Position numbers and translations under genes: made by a program
The notes under the pieces: generated by a model
Databases searched by the model: none
What the model was told of the DNA's origin: nothing
Seen by the model: the letters and a program-made list of their open reading frames with translations, nothing else
Shown here: one piece after another, positions 40,485 to 50,676 of the stretch
How positions within the stretch are numbered: position 1 is the first letter of the stretch
How the letters are laid out: each line of letters begins with the position of its first letter
Origin: Pedomonas sp051304405
Lineage (GTDB): Bacteria > Pseudomonadota > Alphaproteobacteria > Sphingomonadales > Sphingomonadaceae
NCBI RefSeq assembly: GCF_051304405.1
Contig: NZ_JBPPGG010000002.1
Location: 1 to 64,000 of the forward strand
Length of the DNA stretch: 64,000 bases
Reading direction: 5' to 3'

Positions 40485-43484
40485 GTGGAACAGGGTAAGA
40501 CAAACGCGAGCGCCAACTTACTGGGAGGCGCATCTCTTGTAGCTGTGGCGCTCTGTGTGACGTTTGCAGGCCCTGCGCGTGCGCAGGATGTGGCCGAAGT
40601 CAACGACAGTTCACAGGTCCATGATGACAACATGGTTGTGGTGACGGGGTCGCGCATTGGCCGGTCTGCTCTTGATTTGCCGACTCCAGTTGGCGTCGTT
40701 ACCGCGGACGCTCTCGCAAACAATAATGCGCAGTTCGATATCGGCCGCGCCCTCGCGCAACAACCTGCGATCGGCTTTTCAGGCAGCATGCAGCAAAGCC
40801 AGCAGGGAGGGGCCTCGGGCTCGCGCGGCGAAACCAGTGGCGGTTTGGCTGCGGTGGACTTGCGAAGCCTGGGCGCCAACCGCACGCTCGTGCTGGTGAA
40901 TGGCAAGCGCCGCGTGGCCGGTACGACGGACAGTACAGCGATCGACCTGAACTCGATCAACCCCAACCTCATTGACCGGATCGAGGTCATCACCGGCGGC
41001 GCTTCGGCGATCTATGGCTCGGACGCTGTATCCGGTGTGGTCAACATCATTCTCAAAGAAGATTATGACGGGGTCCGTTTCTCCTTCAACGGCTCCCAGC
41101 CCACGCGCGGATCTGAAGGTTTTACCTATGGCGGCAGCCTGCTGGCCGGGACGAAGTTCGCCGGAGGGCGCGGGCATGTCTTGATTGCTGCGGACTACAC
41201 CGACGTCCGGGAGATTACACCGCGACAGGCCGACATGAAGAATTACGTCGCGATGTTGAATCCGGCGGACACCGGGCCGAACGACGGTATTCCTGACATG
41301 ATTGTGGTGCCAGGGGGCGAATCTCTTCGCTTTTCGGGTTATGGCGTTGTCGGGTTCAACAATGACACGGGCGGTCTTGGACGGTACGTGTTTAATGACG
41401 ACGGCTCGGTTCGTCCTTACCCGACCGCGAGCCTGACCGACGGTGCTCTGTTTGGCATCTACGAGAATTGTGGCCAGGCGTGCTTCCGTTACGATGATTC
41501 GATATCGATTGTTCCCGATATCGAGCGCTATAACCTGAATCTGAGCACGTACTACGATTTTAGCGACAATATTCGCGGCTATTTCTCGGTCGACTACAAC
41601 GATACATCCAGCCTGGGTCGTGGCCAGCCTGTGATCCAGGCGGCGAGGCCGATCAGTGTGGCCGAAAATGCCTTTCTCAACGAGGATTTCCGTGCGGCCC
41701 TTCTCGACGCCGGGGTCACGACGGTGCGGCTCGATCGCCTCTATACGGACCTTGGACTGCGCTACAGCCGGGTGGATCGCGACAGCCTTTCCTTTGCCGG
41801 CGGGTTCAAGGGGACGATCGAAACAGGATTTTCGGACCTCAACTTCGATATCTACGGAACGTACGGCCGCACGAAGGCAAAGTTCACCGGCTACAATCGC
41901 TTGCTTGTCGGGAATTTGAGCGCTGCCCTCGATGCCGTTATCGATCCCGCCACCGGGGCGCCTGCGTGCCGTATGGATGTCCCGGCCTTGCAGCCGCCGG
42001 GCTACGATCCGCCGAAAATCGTGGGCGGTGTGCCGTGCGCTCCGTTCAATCCCTTTGGTTCGACCGCAAGTTCCCAGGCGGCGCGCGACTTCGTGACGGC
42101 AACGACCGTCTCCAGAGCTTTCATACGCCAGGCGACGGCAGGTTTTTCGCTCGCAGGCGACACCGGGAAGGTTCTCACCATGCCAGGGGGAGGTGCCGTC
42201 GGTTTCGCGCTTGGCGCCGAATACCGCAAGGAACGTAACGGCCGCACAACTGACCCCCTTGTCAAGGAGGGCCTCACCAATCAAGCCCCGACCCAGGACT
42301 ACAAAGGCGGCTATCATGTTACGGAATTCTTCGGAGAGCTGAGTGTCCCCTTATTGACGGATATGCCCTTCGCAAAACTGTTGTCCGTCGAGGGCGCTGT
42401 CCGTCATGCGGACTACAGCCACGCCGGCACGGCAACATCCTGGAAGGCGGGTGGGGTCTGGGAGCCTGCGGACGGGTTCCGGCTTCGAGCGACACTGGGT
42501 CGGGCGATCCGCGCACCGAACATCTTCGAGGCATTCCGGCCAGCCGAAGGGCAAACGACAAATGTCGACGATCCCTGCTCGGAAACCAACATCAAGGAAA
42601 ACCCGCACCGCGCTGCCAACTGTGCCGCACTTGGACGGCCCGACGGCTTCGTGCCCCTGAATGGAGGGATCGGCGTACCGTTTGTCGTGTCCGGCAACGA
42701 AAATCTGAAGCCCGAGGTTTCGGATAGCTGGACGGCGGGCTTTGTGTTCTCGCCGGACTTTCTGCCCGGTCTTCAGCTCTCGATTGACTGGTTCGACATC
42801 AAGATCAAGGATGCGATCAGTTTCCTGAGCCCTCAGCAGATTGCGGAAAACTGCGTTGACCGCGCGGATGGCCCGGATACAGATCTTTGCAATCTGATTA
42901 CGCGTGAGACAAATCCGGCCAGTCCGAACTATTTCGGAATTAAAACCGGAAACAGCACCTACGTGAATACGTCCAAGTTGAAGACGTCCGGATTGGATGT
43001 TCAGCTTTTCTATGCTCTGCCAGTCGCGGGTGGCCGCCTGTCTGCAAACGTCGCGTTCACCTATCTGCACCGCCTTCGGACATATACATTCCAGGCGCGG
43101 CCGGACCTGTATACCGTTCTGGAGGGGTTCTACGGTTATCCCAGATACAAGGGGGTCATGGGGCTCTCCTTCAGCAAAGGCCCCCTGACGATCGGGTGGC
43201 AGGGCCGTTATCAGTCAAGTCAATCGCTGACGGATATTTCGCCCGGGATCAGCCGCGAACTTATCTCGCATCGTAAAACGGGTTCTCGGTTCTACAACGA
43301 TATCTCGGCATCGTATGTCCTGGCGATGACTGGCCAACGGGAAGCCAAATTCTCCTTTGGTGTCCAGAACCTCTTCAACGAAAAGCTGCCCACCATGGAG
43401 TCGGTCCAGGTGATCGATGCTTCGGGTGGAGGTTTTGACCAGTTTGGTCCCATTATCAGGCTCGGGGTGGAAGTTAGCTTCTGA
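40485..43484 (+). CDS. large TonB-dependent receptor (999 aa)
   Basis: The GTG at 40485 has GGGGGAGGA just upstream; a longer frame from a TTG at 40434 is less likely. A signal peptide precedes AQDVAEV. The TonB-box area is NMVVVTGSRIGRSALD. The plug contains VDLRSLGANRTLVLVNGKRR and VITGGASAIYGSDAVSGVVN, and the barrel ends in Phe (IIRLGVEVSF). Receptors of this large type in sphingomonads import peptides, sugars or aromatics. Its downstream neighbours are an AbgT transporter and two peptidase-type enzymes, so a peptide or N-acyl compound is suspected. Confidence 0.88.
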   Translation: MEQGKTNASANLLGGASLVAVALCVTFAGPARAQDVAEVNDSSQVHDDNMVVVTGSRIGRSALDLPTPVGVVTADALANNNAQFDIGRALAQQPAIGFSGSMQQSQQGGASGSRGETSGGLAAVDLRSLGANRTLVLVNGKRRVAGTTDSTAIDLNSINPNLIDRIEVITGGASAIYGSDAVSGVVNIILKEDYDGVRFSFNGSQPTRGSEGFTYGGSLLAGTKFAGGRGHVLIAADYTDVREITPRQADMKNYVAMLNPADTGPNDGIPDMIVVPGGESLRFSGYGVVGFNNDTGGLGRYVFNDDGSVRPYPTASLTDGALFGIYENCGQACFRYDDSISIVPDIERYNLNLSTYYDFSDNIRGYFSVDYNDTSSLGRGQPVIQAARPISVAENAFLNEDFRAALLDAGVTTVRLDRLYTDLGLRYSRVDRDSLSFAGGFKGTIETGFSDLNFDIYGTYGRTKAKFTGYNRLLVGNLSAALDAVIDPATGAPACRMDVPALQPPGYDPPKIVGGVPCAPFNPFGSTASSQAARDFVTATTVSRAFIRQATAGFSLAGDTGKVLTMPGGGAVGFALGAEYRKERNGRTTDPLVKEGLTNQAPTQDYKGGYHVTEFFGELSVPLLTDMPFAKLLSVEGAVRHADYSHAGTATSWKAGGVWEPADGFRLRATLGRAIRAPNIFEAFRPAEGQTTNVDDPCSETNIKENPHRAANCAALGRPDGFVPLNGGIGVPFVVSGNENLKPEVSDSWTAGFVFSPDFLPGLQLSIDWFDIKIKDAISFLSPQQIAENCVDRADGPDTDLCNLITRETNPASPNYFGIKTGNSTYVNTSKLKTSGLDVQLFYALPVAGGRLSANVAFTYLHRLRTYTFQARPDLYTVLEGFYGYPRYKGVMGLSFSKGPLTIGWQGRYQSSQSLTDISPGISRELISHRKTGSRFYNDISASYVLAMTGQREAKFSFGVQNLFNEKLPTMESVQVIDASGGGFDQFGPIIRLGVEVSF

Positions 43485-43575
43485 TTTCCCTTGGGGTTTT
43501 TTGTGGCTCGGGCGCAGGCGTGAGCCTCAAAAGGTGCGTACAAACCACACGAAGGATCCGGGCAGGAGACGCACA

Positions 43576-45183
43576 TTGACTGCCGAAACACATCGCCTTG
43601 CCCGCCAGAGGGGGCTTCTGGGGGTCGTCGAACGCGTAGGTAATTACCTGCCTGATCCGACGATGATTTTCATCTATTTGATTGCGGCGCTGATGTTGTT
43701 GTCAACGCTCGCAGCGGCTTTGGAGTGGAGTGCCTCCATTCCGTTCAGGGGAGGCAGCGTTCCCCCGAACGCTGACCTCGCGAATGGAGTGCTGACCTAC
43801 CGGGCACAGAACCTCTTTTCAGAGCAGAACATTGCCCGGCTGTTCAGCGAAATGCCCCGAACGTACACGAGCTTTGTCCCGCTCGGTGTCGTCCTGACCA
43901 TCATGCTGGGCGCGTCTGTTGCCGAGCGGTCCGGCCTGTTCTTCGCCCTGATCCGGGGCTCTCTTCGGAACGCCTCACGTCGCTACATGACGCCGATCAT
44001 CGCGTTTGTGGGCATGGTTTCACATCATGCTGCGGATGCCGCTTACGTCGTTCTGATCCCCTTGGCTGCGGTGCTCTTTGCATCTGTCGGACGCCATCCT
44101 CTGGCAGGCATCGCCGCCGCGCTCGCCGCCGTCTCGGGTGGCTATGCCGGCAATATCTTTCCTGGTCAGCTTGATGTGGTGCTGTTCGGCTTCACGCAGG
44201 AAGCCGCCCGAATTGTCGAGCCCTCCTGGAAAATGAACCCTCTCGGCAACTGGTTTTTGATCCTCGGGATCGTCATCCTGTTCACGCCGATCATATGGTT
44301 CATCACCGACAGGGTTGTCGAACCACGTCTCGGTGTGTGGGAGGCGGAAGTCGACGATACGCTGCGTGAAGATCTCGAAAAAGGTGCTTTGACGGATGCG
44401 GAGCGCCGGGGGCTGCGGCAGGCTGGCCTCGTGGGCCTTGTGGTGATTGCCGCATTTGCTGCGCTGTGCCTTTGGCCTGGTTATACGCCATTTATTGATG
44501 AAGCTGCTCCAGGGCCGCAGCGCCTGCAACCGCTATACGGATCAATCATCGCGGCATTGTTCATCCTGTTTTTAGCGTCTGGCGCGATGTTCGGGCACGC
44601 GGTGGGAACGGTAAAGACGTCTGCCGATATCATCGACATGATGCGGGAGGGCGTTCGGACGCTCGCCCCCTATCTGGTATTCGTGTTTTTTGCTGCCCAT
44701 TTTGTCGCGATGTTCAACTGGTCCGGTATCGGGCCCATCATCGCCATCAACGGGGCGGTCTCGCTTGAGGGCCTGGGTATTCCCGCTTCTCTGCTGCTTG
44801 TCTGTGTGCTGCTTCTGTCCTCGTTTCTCGATCTGTTTATCGGATCGTCAACGGCAAAATGGAGCGTTCTGTCGTCGGTGGTCGTGCCGATGTTCATGAT
44901 GCTGGGCATCAGCCCGGAGATGACCACCGCCGCGTATCGCATGGGCGACAGCTACACGAACATTATGACCCCGCTGATGAGCTATTTCCCGCTGGTTCTC
45001 GTGTTCTGCCAGCGTTGGGACAAGTCGGTTGGTGTTGGCTCATTGCTGGCGCTGATGTTGCCCTATGCGCTGAGTTTTATGGTCGTGGGGATCGGAATGA
45101 CGGTTGGATGGGTCATCTTCGACCTCCCCCTGGGGCCCGGTGCAAAGGTGTTTTATGAATTGGCTGCGCATGTGTGCCGGTGA
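43576..45183 (+). CDS. AbgT-family transporter
   Basis: The TTG at 43576 is chosen because AGGAG lies 7 bases upstream and the upstream frame is not translated-looking. The 535 residues have about ten to twelve membrane segments. Family landmarks are VVERVGNYLPDPTMIFIYLI, MVSHHAADAAYVVLIPLAA, the paired-loop motif GSSTAKWSVLSSVVVPMFMM and MGDSYTNIMTPLMSYFP. AbgT members import p-aminobenzoyl-glutamate or export antimetabolites. Next to an M20 amidohydrolase, as abgT is next to abgAB in E. coli, uptake of an N-acyl amino acid is likely. Confidence 0.9.
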   Translation: MTAETHRLARQRGLLGVVERVGNYLPDPTMIFIYLIAALMLLSTLAAALEWSASIPFRGGSVPPNADLANGVLTYRAQNLFSEQNIARLFSEMPRTYTSFVPLGVVLTIMLGASVAERSGLFFALIRGSLRNASRRYMTPIIAFVGMVSHHAADAAYVVLIPLAAVLFASVGRHPLAGIAAALAAVSGGYAGNIFPGQLDVVLFGFTQEAARIVEPSWKMNPLGNWFLILGIVILFTPIIWFITDRVVEPRLGVWEAEVDDTLREDLEKGALTDAERRGLRQAGLVGLVVIAAFAALCLWPGYTPFIDEAAPGPQRLQPLYGSIIAALFILFLASGAMFGHAVGTVKTSADIIDMMREGVRTLAPYLVFVFFAAHFVAMFNWSGIGPIIAINGAVSLEGLGIPASLLLVCVLLLSSFLDLFIGSSTAKWSVLSSVVVPMFMMLGISPEMTTAAYRMGDSYTNIMTPLMSYFPLVLVFCQRWDKSVGVGSLLALMLPYALSFMVVGIGMTVGWVIFDLPLGPGAKVFYELAAHVCR

Positions 45184-45261
45184 CAGTCGGCCTGCCATGA
45201 CGGTCGCCGAGACGTGGTGGTGACCACATTGGTGCCATGCTTTGACAGGAGTGACCGAGAC

Positions 45262-46458
45262 ATGTCCATCGATCTGCGATCCCTTGAAGCCGAGATGGCT
45301 GCGTGGCGCCGGCATATCCATCAGCATCCGGAGCTCGGCTATCACGAGCACAGTACGATGCGTTTCATCCATGACTTGCTGGTGGACTTTGGCGTTGATG
45401 AAATCCACACGGGGATCGCCGGCACGGGCATTGTCGCCACCATTCGGGCCGGCCAGTCACGCCGGGCAATCGGCATCCGTGCGGATATCGATGCGCTGCC
45501 CATCCCGGAAATGACGGAGTCTGATCACCGCTCCTGCATCCCCGGGGTCATGCATGCCTGTGGGCACGATGGCCACACGGCGATGTTGCTCGGCGCGGCC
45601 AAATACCTTGCGGCCACCCGGAATTTCAATGGCGCTGTTCATTTGATCTTTCAGCCTGCCGAGGAGGCGCTTGGCTGCCCTGGGCCCGACGGCGAACTGG
45701 AAGGTGGAGCGAGCGCCATGATACGAGCGGGGCTGTTCGAGCGCTTTCCGATGGAGGCCATCTTTGGAATCCATAACCGGCCGGGAATTGCGGCTGGCAA
45801 GCTCGCAGGCCGCCCGGGCCCGCTTTACGCCGCGGCTGACCGTTTCGAGATCGTGGTAATGGGGAAGGGCGGACACGCGGCGCGCCCCCATCTTGCTGTC
45901 GATCCTGTTCTCGTCGCAGCGCACATCATAACGGCCATTCAAAGTATTGCTGCGCGCAACGCGGACCCCATGGATTCTGTTGTCGTCTCGGTGTGTACGG
46001 TTGAGGCGGGGACGGCGGTCAATATCATCCCGGATGAAGTCTGGATGGGTGGCACGGTTCGGACGCTTTCGCGGCAGAGCCAGGATGCCGTCGAGAAACG
46101 GCTGCGCGAGATTGTAACCGGGGTCGCGGCTTCATTTGGCGCGACGGCCAAACTCTATTACGAACGCGGGTACCCGGCCCTTCATAACCCGGCCGATCTG
46201 TATGCAAGGGTTCGGGAGATCGCAATTGGCGTCGTTGGTGCCGATCGTTTTGTGGATCTCGATGCGCCAAGCATGGGCGGCGAGGATTTTGCGCGGTACC
46301 TCGACGTTGTGCCTGGGTGCTTTCTGCTCCTCGGTAATGGGGATGAGGGCCCCGGGGCCGTGATGCTGCACAATTCCCACTATTCCTATAACGACAGCAT
46401 TTCGCCTACCGGCGCAGCATTTTTCGTGGCGTTGGCGGAGGCGTTTCTCCCCCGGTAG
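45262..46458 (+). CDS. M20-family amidohydrolase (HipO/AbgA-like)
   Basis: GGAG lies about 10 bases before ATG 45262. The 398 residues include WRRHIHQHPELGYHEHSTMR, GIRADIDALPI, the metal-binding MHACGHDGHTAML, FQPAEEALGC, a dimerisation-domain motif GKGGHAARPHLAVDPV and the C-terminal SMGGEDFARYL. The enzyme releases an amino acid from an acyl-amino acid or dipeptide. Following the AbgT transporter after 78 bases, it should hydrolyse the imported compound. No signal peptide is present. Confidence 0.92.
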   Translation: MSIDLRSLEAEMAAWRRHIHQHPELGYHEHSTMRFIHDLLVDFGVDEIHTGIAGTGIVATIRAGQSRRAIGIRADIDALPIPEMTESDHRSCIPGVMHACGHDGHTAMLLGAAKYLAATRNFNGAVHLIFQPAEEALGCPGPDGELEGGASAMIRAGLFERFPMEAIFGIHNRPGIAAGKLAGRPGPLYAAADRFEIVVMGKGGHAARPHLAVDPVLVAAHIITAIQSIAARNADPMDSVVVSVCTVEAGTAVNIIPDEVWMGGTVRTLSRQSQDAVEKRLREIVTGVAASFGATAKLYYERGYPALHNPADLYARVREIAIGVVGADRFVDLDAPSMGGEDFARYLDVVPGCFLLLGNGDEGPGAVMLHNSHYSYNDSISPTGAAFFVALAEAFLPR

Positions 46459-46669
46459 CCGCATCGCGCGGCGCGTGTGGACGGTGGTGCCGCCGTTTCA
46501 GCGCGCCGAGCGGCGCATTCAATCGAGCCTTCATCGAGTGCGCATCGATTGATCCGAAAACCGTATTGGCGCCAATTGAAAGCTTTCTGCAATCTGTTCC
46601 AGTTGAGAGCCTGTCCGCCTTCCCTCGATTTCCCTGACGGGAAGCGCGATCGAGTTCGGGAGCCTGAGT

Positions 46670-48763
46670 GTGAAGCCTCACGTTTGGCGGTCATCCCTTC
46701 TTTGCCGTATGGGGCGTGGCGCCCTGATTGCCGCTGTGGCTTGCCTGGGGATGGGCAGTTTGCCACCGGTCACGTGGGCACAGGCGGAAACCAGGGAGCA
46801 ATATTCCCTCATTCCACGTAAGGCGCTTTTTACGGCTCCCACATACTCCGATTTTCAGATCAGTCCGGATGGGAAGAAACTTGCCTTCCTCCATCCCCTG
46901 AATGGGGTGCTCAATGTCTGGGTCGCACCAATTGACGACCTCAACGCCGCCGCCCCCTTGACGCGCTTTGACAATCGTCCCCCGGCTTCTTTCCAGTGGA
47001 GCGCGGACGGCCGCTACATACTCATCTTGAAGGATGTTGGCGGTGAAGAGCATAGCCAGCTCTGGATCGCGAATTTGAGTACACGGAGCGTTGTCAACGC
47101 CACGAACGATCCGGACGTGCAGACGAAAATCATCAAGCTGTCGTCCAGATTTCCGGACGAAATACTCGTCGGCATGAACATCAGAGACCCGCGGTACAAA
47201 GACGTCTACCGGATCAACCTGAAAAGCGGAAAGCGCAGGGAGGTTTTCCGCAATGACGGGCAGTATATTGATTTCATTGCAGACCCTGATCTTAACATCC
47301 GTGTCGGCATACGGACCGGCAGGGATGGATCGTGGTCCTATTTCCGTTTTGACCCCGCCGGGCCGACGGAATTCCTGACGGTGCCCCTGTTTTCTCTGCG
47401 AAACTCCAAGCCGCTTGGATTGAATGCAGAGGGCCGTCTCATGATGCTCGACAGCCGGGGGGCGGACAAGGCGAACCTGGTTTCGATCGATATTTCCACC
47501 GGCAAGAAAACCGTGATGGCCGAAGCCCGCCATGCAGACATCATCGAGCCATTGATTGACCCGCAGAGGGGTACACTGCTCGCGACCCGCGAAGATCCGC
47601 TTGTGAGTGAATGGACAGTGCGTTCGGATGATGTGCGCGCCGAATTCGCGGCCCTTGAAGCTGCAGCTTCAGGTCCATTCCGGATCGTTGGGCAGACACC
47701 GGATAACGCCCGATGGCTCCTCCTTGAAACCGTTCCAAACCATGCCGACCGTTACAGTTGGTGGGATCGGAAAAGGCGTGTTGTAACGCCGCTGGTTTCG
47801 ACCCGCCCGGAGCTCGACAAGCACAGGATTGCGCGGCGCCTGCCCGTCATTATCAGATCGCGGGACGGGTTTGATCTGCCAAGCTATCTTACCCTCCCGA
47901 CATTTACCAAGTTCGGTGAAGATGGGTTGCTGGAAAAGCCGGTGCCCCTTGTCCTTCTCGTCCACGGCGGGCCCTGGCTGCGTGACGACCAGTCGTTCGA
48001 TCCGCAACATGCCTGGCTTGCGGACCGGGGATATGCGGTTCTGTCGGTCAATTTCCGCGGATCCAGTGGTTTCGGAAGTGCTTTCATGGCCAAGGCGGAC
48101 CGGAAATGGTCCGAGACGATGCATGATGATCTGATCGATGCGGTCGAGTGGGCGATTGCCAAAGGGGTGACGACCAGAGACCGCGTTGCCGTCATGGGGC
48201 TGTCTTACGGTGGCTACGCGACACTTGTTTCGCTCAGCTTTACGCCTGAGACGTTTCAGTGCGGTATCGATATGGCGGGGCCAAGCAATCTGGTTCGACT
48301 CACCGAGTCGATTCCGGAATGGTGGAGCTGGCAGAAGCCGCAGTTTCTCAACCGGATAGGCGATCCGTCCACGCCGGAAGGCGCTGAAGACCTGTTCCGG
48401 CGCTCCCCGGTCTCCCGTGTGGACGCGATCACAAAGCCGCTCCTGGTCACGAACGGGGCGAACGATCCGCGCGTCTTCCCCGATCAGTCACAGGAAATCG
48501 TGGATGCACTGACAGCACGGGGCAAGCCGGTTACCTACGTCTTTTATCCGGACGAAGGGCACGTTTATGCCAAGGATGAAAGCAACATTTCCTTCGCTGC
48601 AATCGCGGAACATTTTCTTTCACAGTGTCTTGGGGGACCCGTGGAACCCTTCGGCGACGATCTCGTCAATTCGCACGTCGACGTGAAAGCGGGAGCCGAA
48701 TATGTGCCGGGCCTTCGGCAGGCACTTGAAGGAAAACGCGAGGGAAAAGAAGGGAATTCCTAG
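46670..48763 (+). CDS. secreted S9-family (prolyl oligopeptidase-type) peptidase
   Basis: The GTG at 46670 has GGGAG 7 bases upstream. The 697 residues begin with a signal peptide (GRGALIAAVACLGMGSLPPV, cut near TWAQA), so it acts in the periplasm. A beta-propeller follows (ISPDGKKLAFLHPLNGVLNV, QWSADGRYILI), and then the catalytic domain with oxyanion LLVHGGPW, Ser512 in GLSYGGY, Asp in NDPRV and His in DEGHVYA. It likely trims peptides before or after TonB-dependent uptake by the receptor encoded upstream. It ends the accessory island. Confidence 0.92.
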   Translation: MKPHVWRSSLLCRMGRGALIAAVACLGMGSLPPVTWAQAETREQYSLIPRKALFTAPTYSDFQISPDGKKLAFLHPLNGVLNVWVAPIDDLNAAAPLTRFDNRPPASFQWSADGRYILILKDVGGEEHSQLWIANLSTRSVVNATNDPDVQTKIIKLSSRFPDEILVGMNIRDPRYKDVYRINLKSGKRREVFRNDGQYIDFIADPDLNIRVGIRTGRDGSWSYFRFDPAGPTEFLTVPLFSLRNSKPLGLNAEGRLMMLDSRGADKANLVSIDISTGKKTVMAEARHADIIEPLIDPQRGTLLATREDPLVSEWTVRSDDVRAEFAALEAAASGPFRIVGQTPDNARWLLLETVPNHADRYSWWDRKRRVVTPLVSTRPELDKHRIARRLPVIIRSRDGFDLPSYLTLPTFTKFGEDGLLEKPVPLVLLVHGGPWLRDDQSFDPQHAWLADRGYAVLSVNFRGSSGFGSAFMAKADRKWSETMHDDLIDAVEWAIAKGVTTRDRVAVMGLSYGGYATLVSLSFTPETFQCGIDMAGPSNLVRLTESIPEWWSWQKPQFLNRIGDPSTPEGAEDLFRRSPVSRVDAITKPLLVTNGANDPRVFPDQSQEIVDALTARGKPVTYVFYPDEGHVYAKDESNISFAAIAEHFLSQCLGGPVEPFGDDLVNSHVDVKAGAEYVPGLRQALEGKREGKEGNS

Positions 48764-49029
48764 CTTTTCCGGCCCGGATTGGCCGGATCGCGTTGATTTC
48801 TGTGGCCGTTAAGGCGGATCAGGAGGAGAGGGCGGGATATCCCGCGCTGTTGACGCTGCCGGGGCTTGCAGCGTCGTGTGCTCCCCGTTTCTCAAGCCAG
48901 TGCCCCCGAATGTCCCTTGCAGAGCAGGCTTTGGGGCGCTCACCAGGGTCCAATGAGAGCAAAGACGAGCCGGAAACGGCCAAACGCGAGGAAATCCGGG
49001 GAGGGCTGGAGGGCTTTGGGGATGGTCAG

Positions 49030-49120
49030 TGGCGGAGAGGGCGGGATTCGAACCCGCGATACGGTTTTGCCGTATACTCACTTTCCAGGCGAGCGCCTTC
49101 GACCACTCGGCCACCTCTCC
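49030..49120 (-). tRNA. tRNA-Ser (anticodon GGA)
   Basis: The reverse strand reads GGAGAGGTGGCCGAGTGG and has an anticodon loop CTGGAAA, a long variable arm (ATACGGCAAAACCGTAT), a T-loop GGTTCGAATCC and the 3' end CCTCTCCGCCA with encoded CCA. The long variable arm is typical of tRNA-Ser. Its 3' end faces the accessory island. Confidence 0.97.
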
Positions 49121-49346
49121 GCATGCTGTTGTCAGCAAGTGCCTGGAAGCGGCGCGCACTATACTCATCTGAACGCGTCAGGCAAGGGAAACCGAAGCCC
49201 GTCTTTCACATCAGGCGAAATTTTTGCAATCCGCCCCGGTGGCCGGCCGGCCGGGCCGGTCTGGCGGGGAACGCTGTCCGCTTGCCGATCCGTCCCGGCT
49301 CTGTTAGGCAGCGCGCGAGTTTCCGCTACTGCCGAAGAGAGTTGCC

Positions 49347-50651
49347 ATGATCCCTCGCTATGCGCGTCCTGCCATGACCGCGTTGTGGGAGCCTGAGGCC
49401 AGGTTCCGCATTTGGTTCGAGATCGAAGCCCACGCCTGTGACGCCCTGGCGGAGCTGGGCGTCATCCCGAAGGAGGCCGCCAAGGCCGTGTGGGAGCGTG
49501 GCAACTTCGACATCCAGCGCATCGACGAGATCGAGCGCGAGGTGAAGCACGACGTGATCGCCTTCCTCACCTCGCTGGCGGAGTTCGTCGGCCCCGAGGC
49601 TCGCTTCGTCCACCAGGGCATGACCTCCTCCGACGTGCTGGACACCTGCCTCAATGTCCAGCTGGTGCGCGCCGCGGACATCCTGCTCGCCGACATCGAC
49701 GAGCTGCTGGCCGCCCTCAAGCGCCGCGCCTTCGAGCACAAGATGACGCCGTGCATCGGCCGCTCGCACGGCATCCATGCCGAGCCGGTCACCTTCGGTC
49801 TCAAGATGGCCGAGGCCTACGCCGAGTTCTCCCGCTGCCGGGAACGCCTGGTTGCCGCCCGCAAGGAAGTGGCCACCTGCGCCATCTCCGGTGCCGTCGG
49901 CACCTTCGCCAACATCGACCCGCGCGTCGAGGAGCATGTGGCGAAGAAGCTGGGCCTGGAGCCGGAGCCCGTCTCCACCCAGGTGATCCCGCGTGACCGC
50001 CACGCCATGTTCTTCGCGACGCTGGCCGTCATCGCCTCGTCCATCGAGCGCGTCGCCGTCGAGATCCGCCATCTCCAGCGCACCGAGGTGCTGGAGGCGG
50101 AGGAATACTTCTCGCCGGGCCAGAAGGGCTCGTCGGCCATGCCGCACAAGCGCAACCCGGTGCTGACCGAGAACCTGACGGGCCTCGCCCGCATGGTGCG
50201 CTCCTACGCCTTCCCGGCGATGGAGAACGTCGCCCTGTGGCACGAGCGCGACATCTCCCACTCCTCGGTCGAGCGCTTCATCGGCCCGGATGCCACCATC
50301 ACCCTCGACTTCGCGCTCGCCCGCCTCACCGGCGTCATCGACAAGCTGGTGGTCTACCCGGAGCGGATGCTGAAGAATCTCAACAAGATGGGCGGCCTCG
50401 TCCACTCCCAGCGCGTGCTGCTGGCGCTCACCCAGGCGGGCGTCTCCCGCGAGGATGCCTACCGCCTCGTGCAGCGCAACGCCATGAAGGTGTGGGAATC
50501 CGACGGCCAGCTCCAGCTGCTCGACCTGCTGAAGCAGGACGAAACCGTGACCAGCAAGCTCTCGACCGAGCAGCTGGAGGAGCTGTTCGACCTCGGCTAC
50601 CATCTGAAGCACGTGGACACCATCTTCCGCCGCGTGTTCGGGGAAGCGTAA
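49347..50651 (+). CDS. purB: adenylosuccinate lyase
   Basis: The 434-residue enzyme cleaves adenylosuccinate and SAICAR in purine synthesis. It starts MIPRYARPAMTALWEPEARF as other short-type PurB proteins do. It carries HQGMTSSDVLDT, GRSHGIHAEP with the catalytic His and the fumarase/aspartase signature GSSAMPHKRNP in the flexible loop. Composition is typical of the chromosome. Downstream is a complex of hairpins that end the transcript. Confidence 0.96.
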   Translation: MIPRYARPAMTALWEPEARFRIWFEIEAHACDALAELGVIPKEAAKAVWERGNFDIQRIDEIEREVKHDVIAFLTSLAEFVGPEARFVHQGMTSSDVLDTCLNVQLVRAADILLADIDELLAALKRRAFEHKMTPCIGRSHGIHAEPVTFGLKMAEAYAEFSRCRERLVAARKEVATCAISGAVGTFANIDPRVEEHVAKKLGLEPEPVSTQVIPRDRHAMFFATLAVIASSIERVAVEIRHLQRTEVLEAEEYFSPGQKGSSAMPHKRNPVLTENLTGLARMVRSYAFPAMENVALWHERDISHSSVERFIGPDATITLDFALARLTGVIDKLVVYPERMLKNLNKMGGLVHSQRVLLALTQAGVSREDAYRLVQRNAMKVWESDGQLQLLDLLKQDETVTSKLSTEQLEELFDLGYHLKHVDTIFRRVFGEA

Positions 50652-50676
50652 GGGTTGACGTTGAAAGGGGTTTTGC

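Larger units (their letters stand above)
36325..48763. other. putative accessory catabolic island
   Basis: From 36.2 to 48.8 kb the base composition is visibly lower in GC than the flanks and the genes are catabolic: hydro-lyase, hydrolase, LysR, TonB receptor, AbgT transporter, amidohydrolase and S9 peptidase. The right end lies about 270 bases from the 3' end of tRNA-Ser(GGA), a common integration target. No integrase, transposase or matching tRNA fragment was seen at the left end, so mobility is only inferred. Confidence 0.45.
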
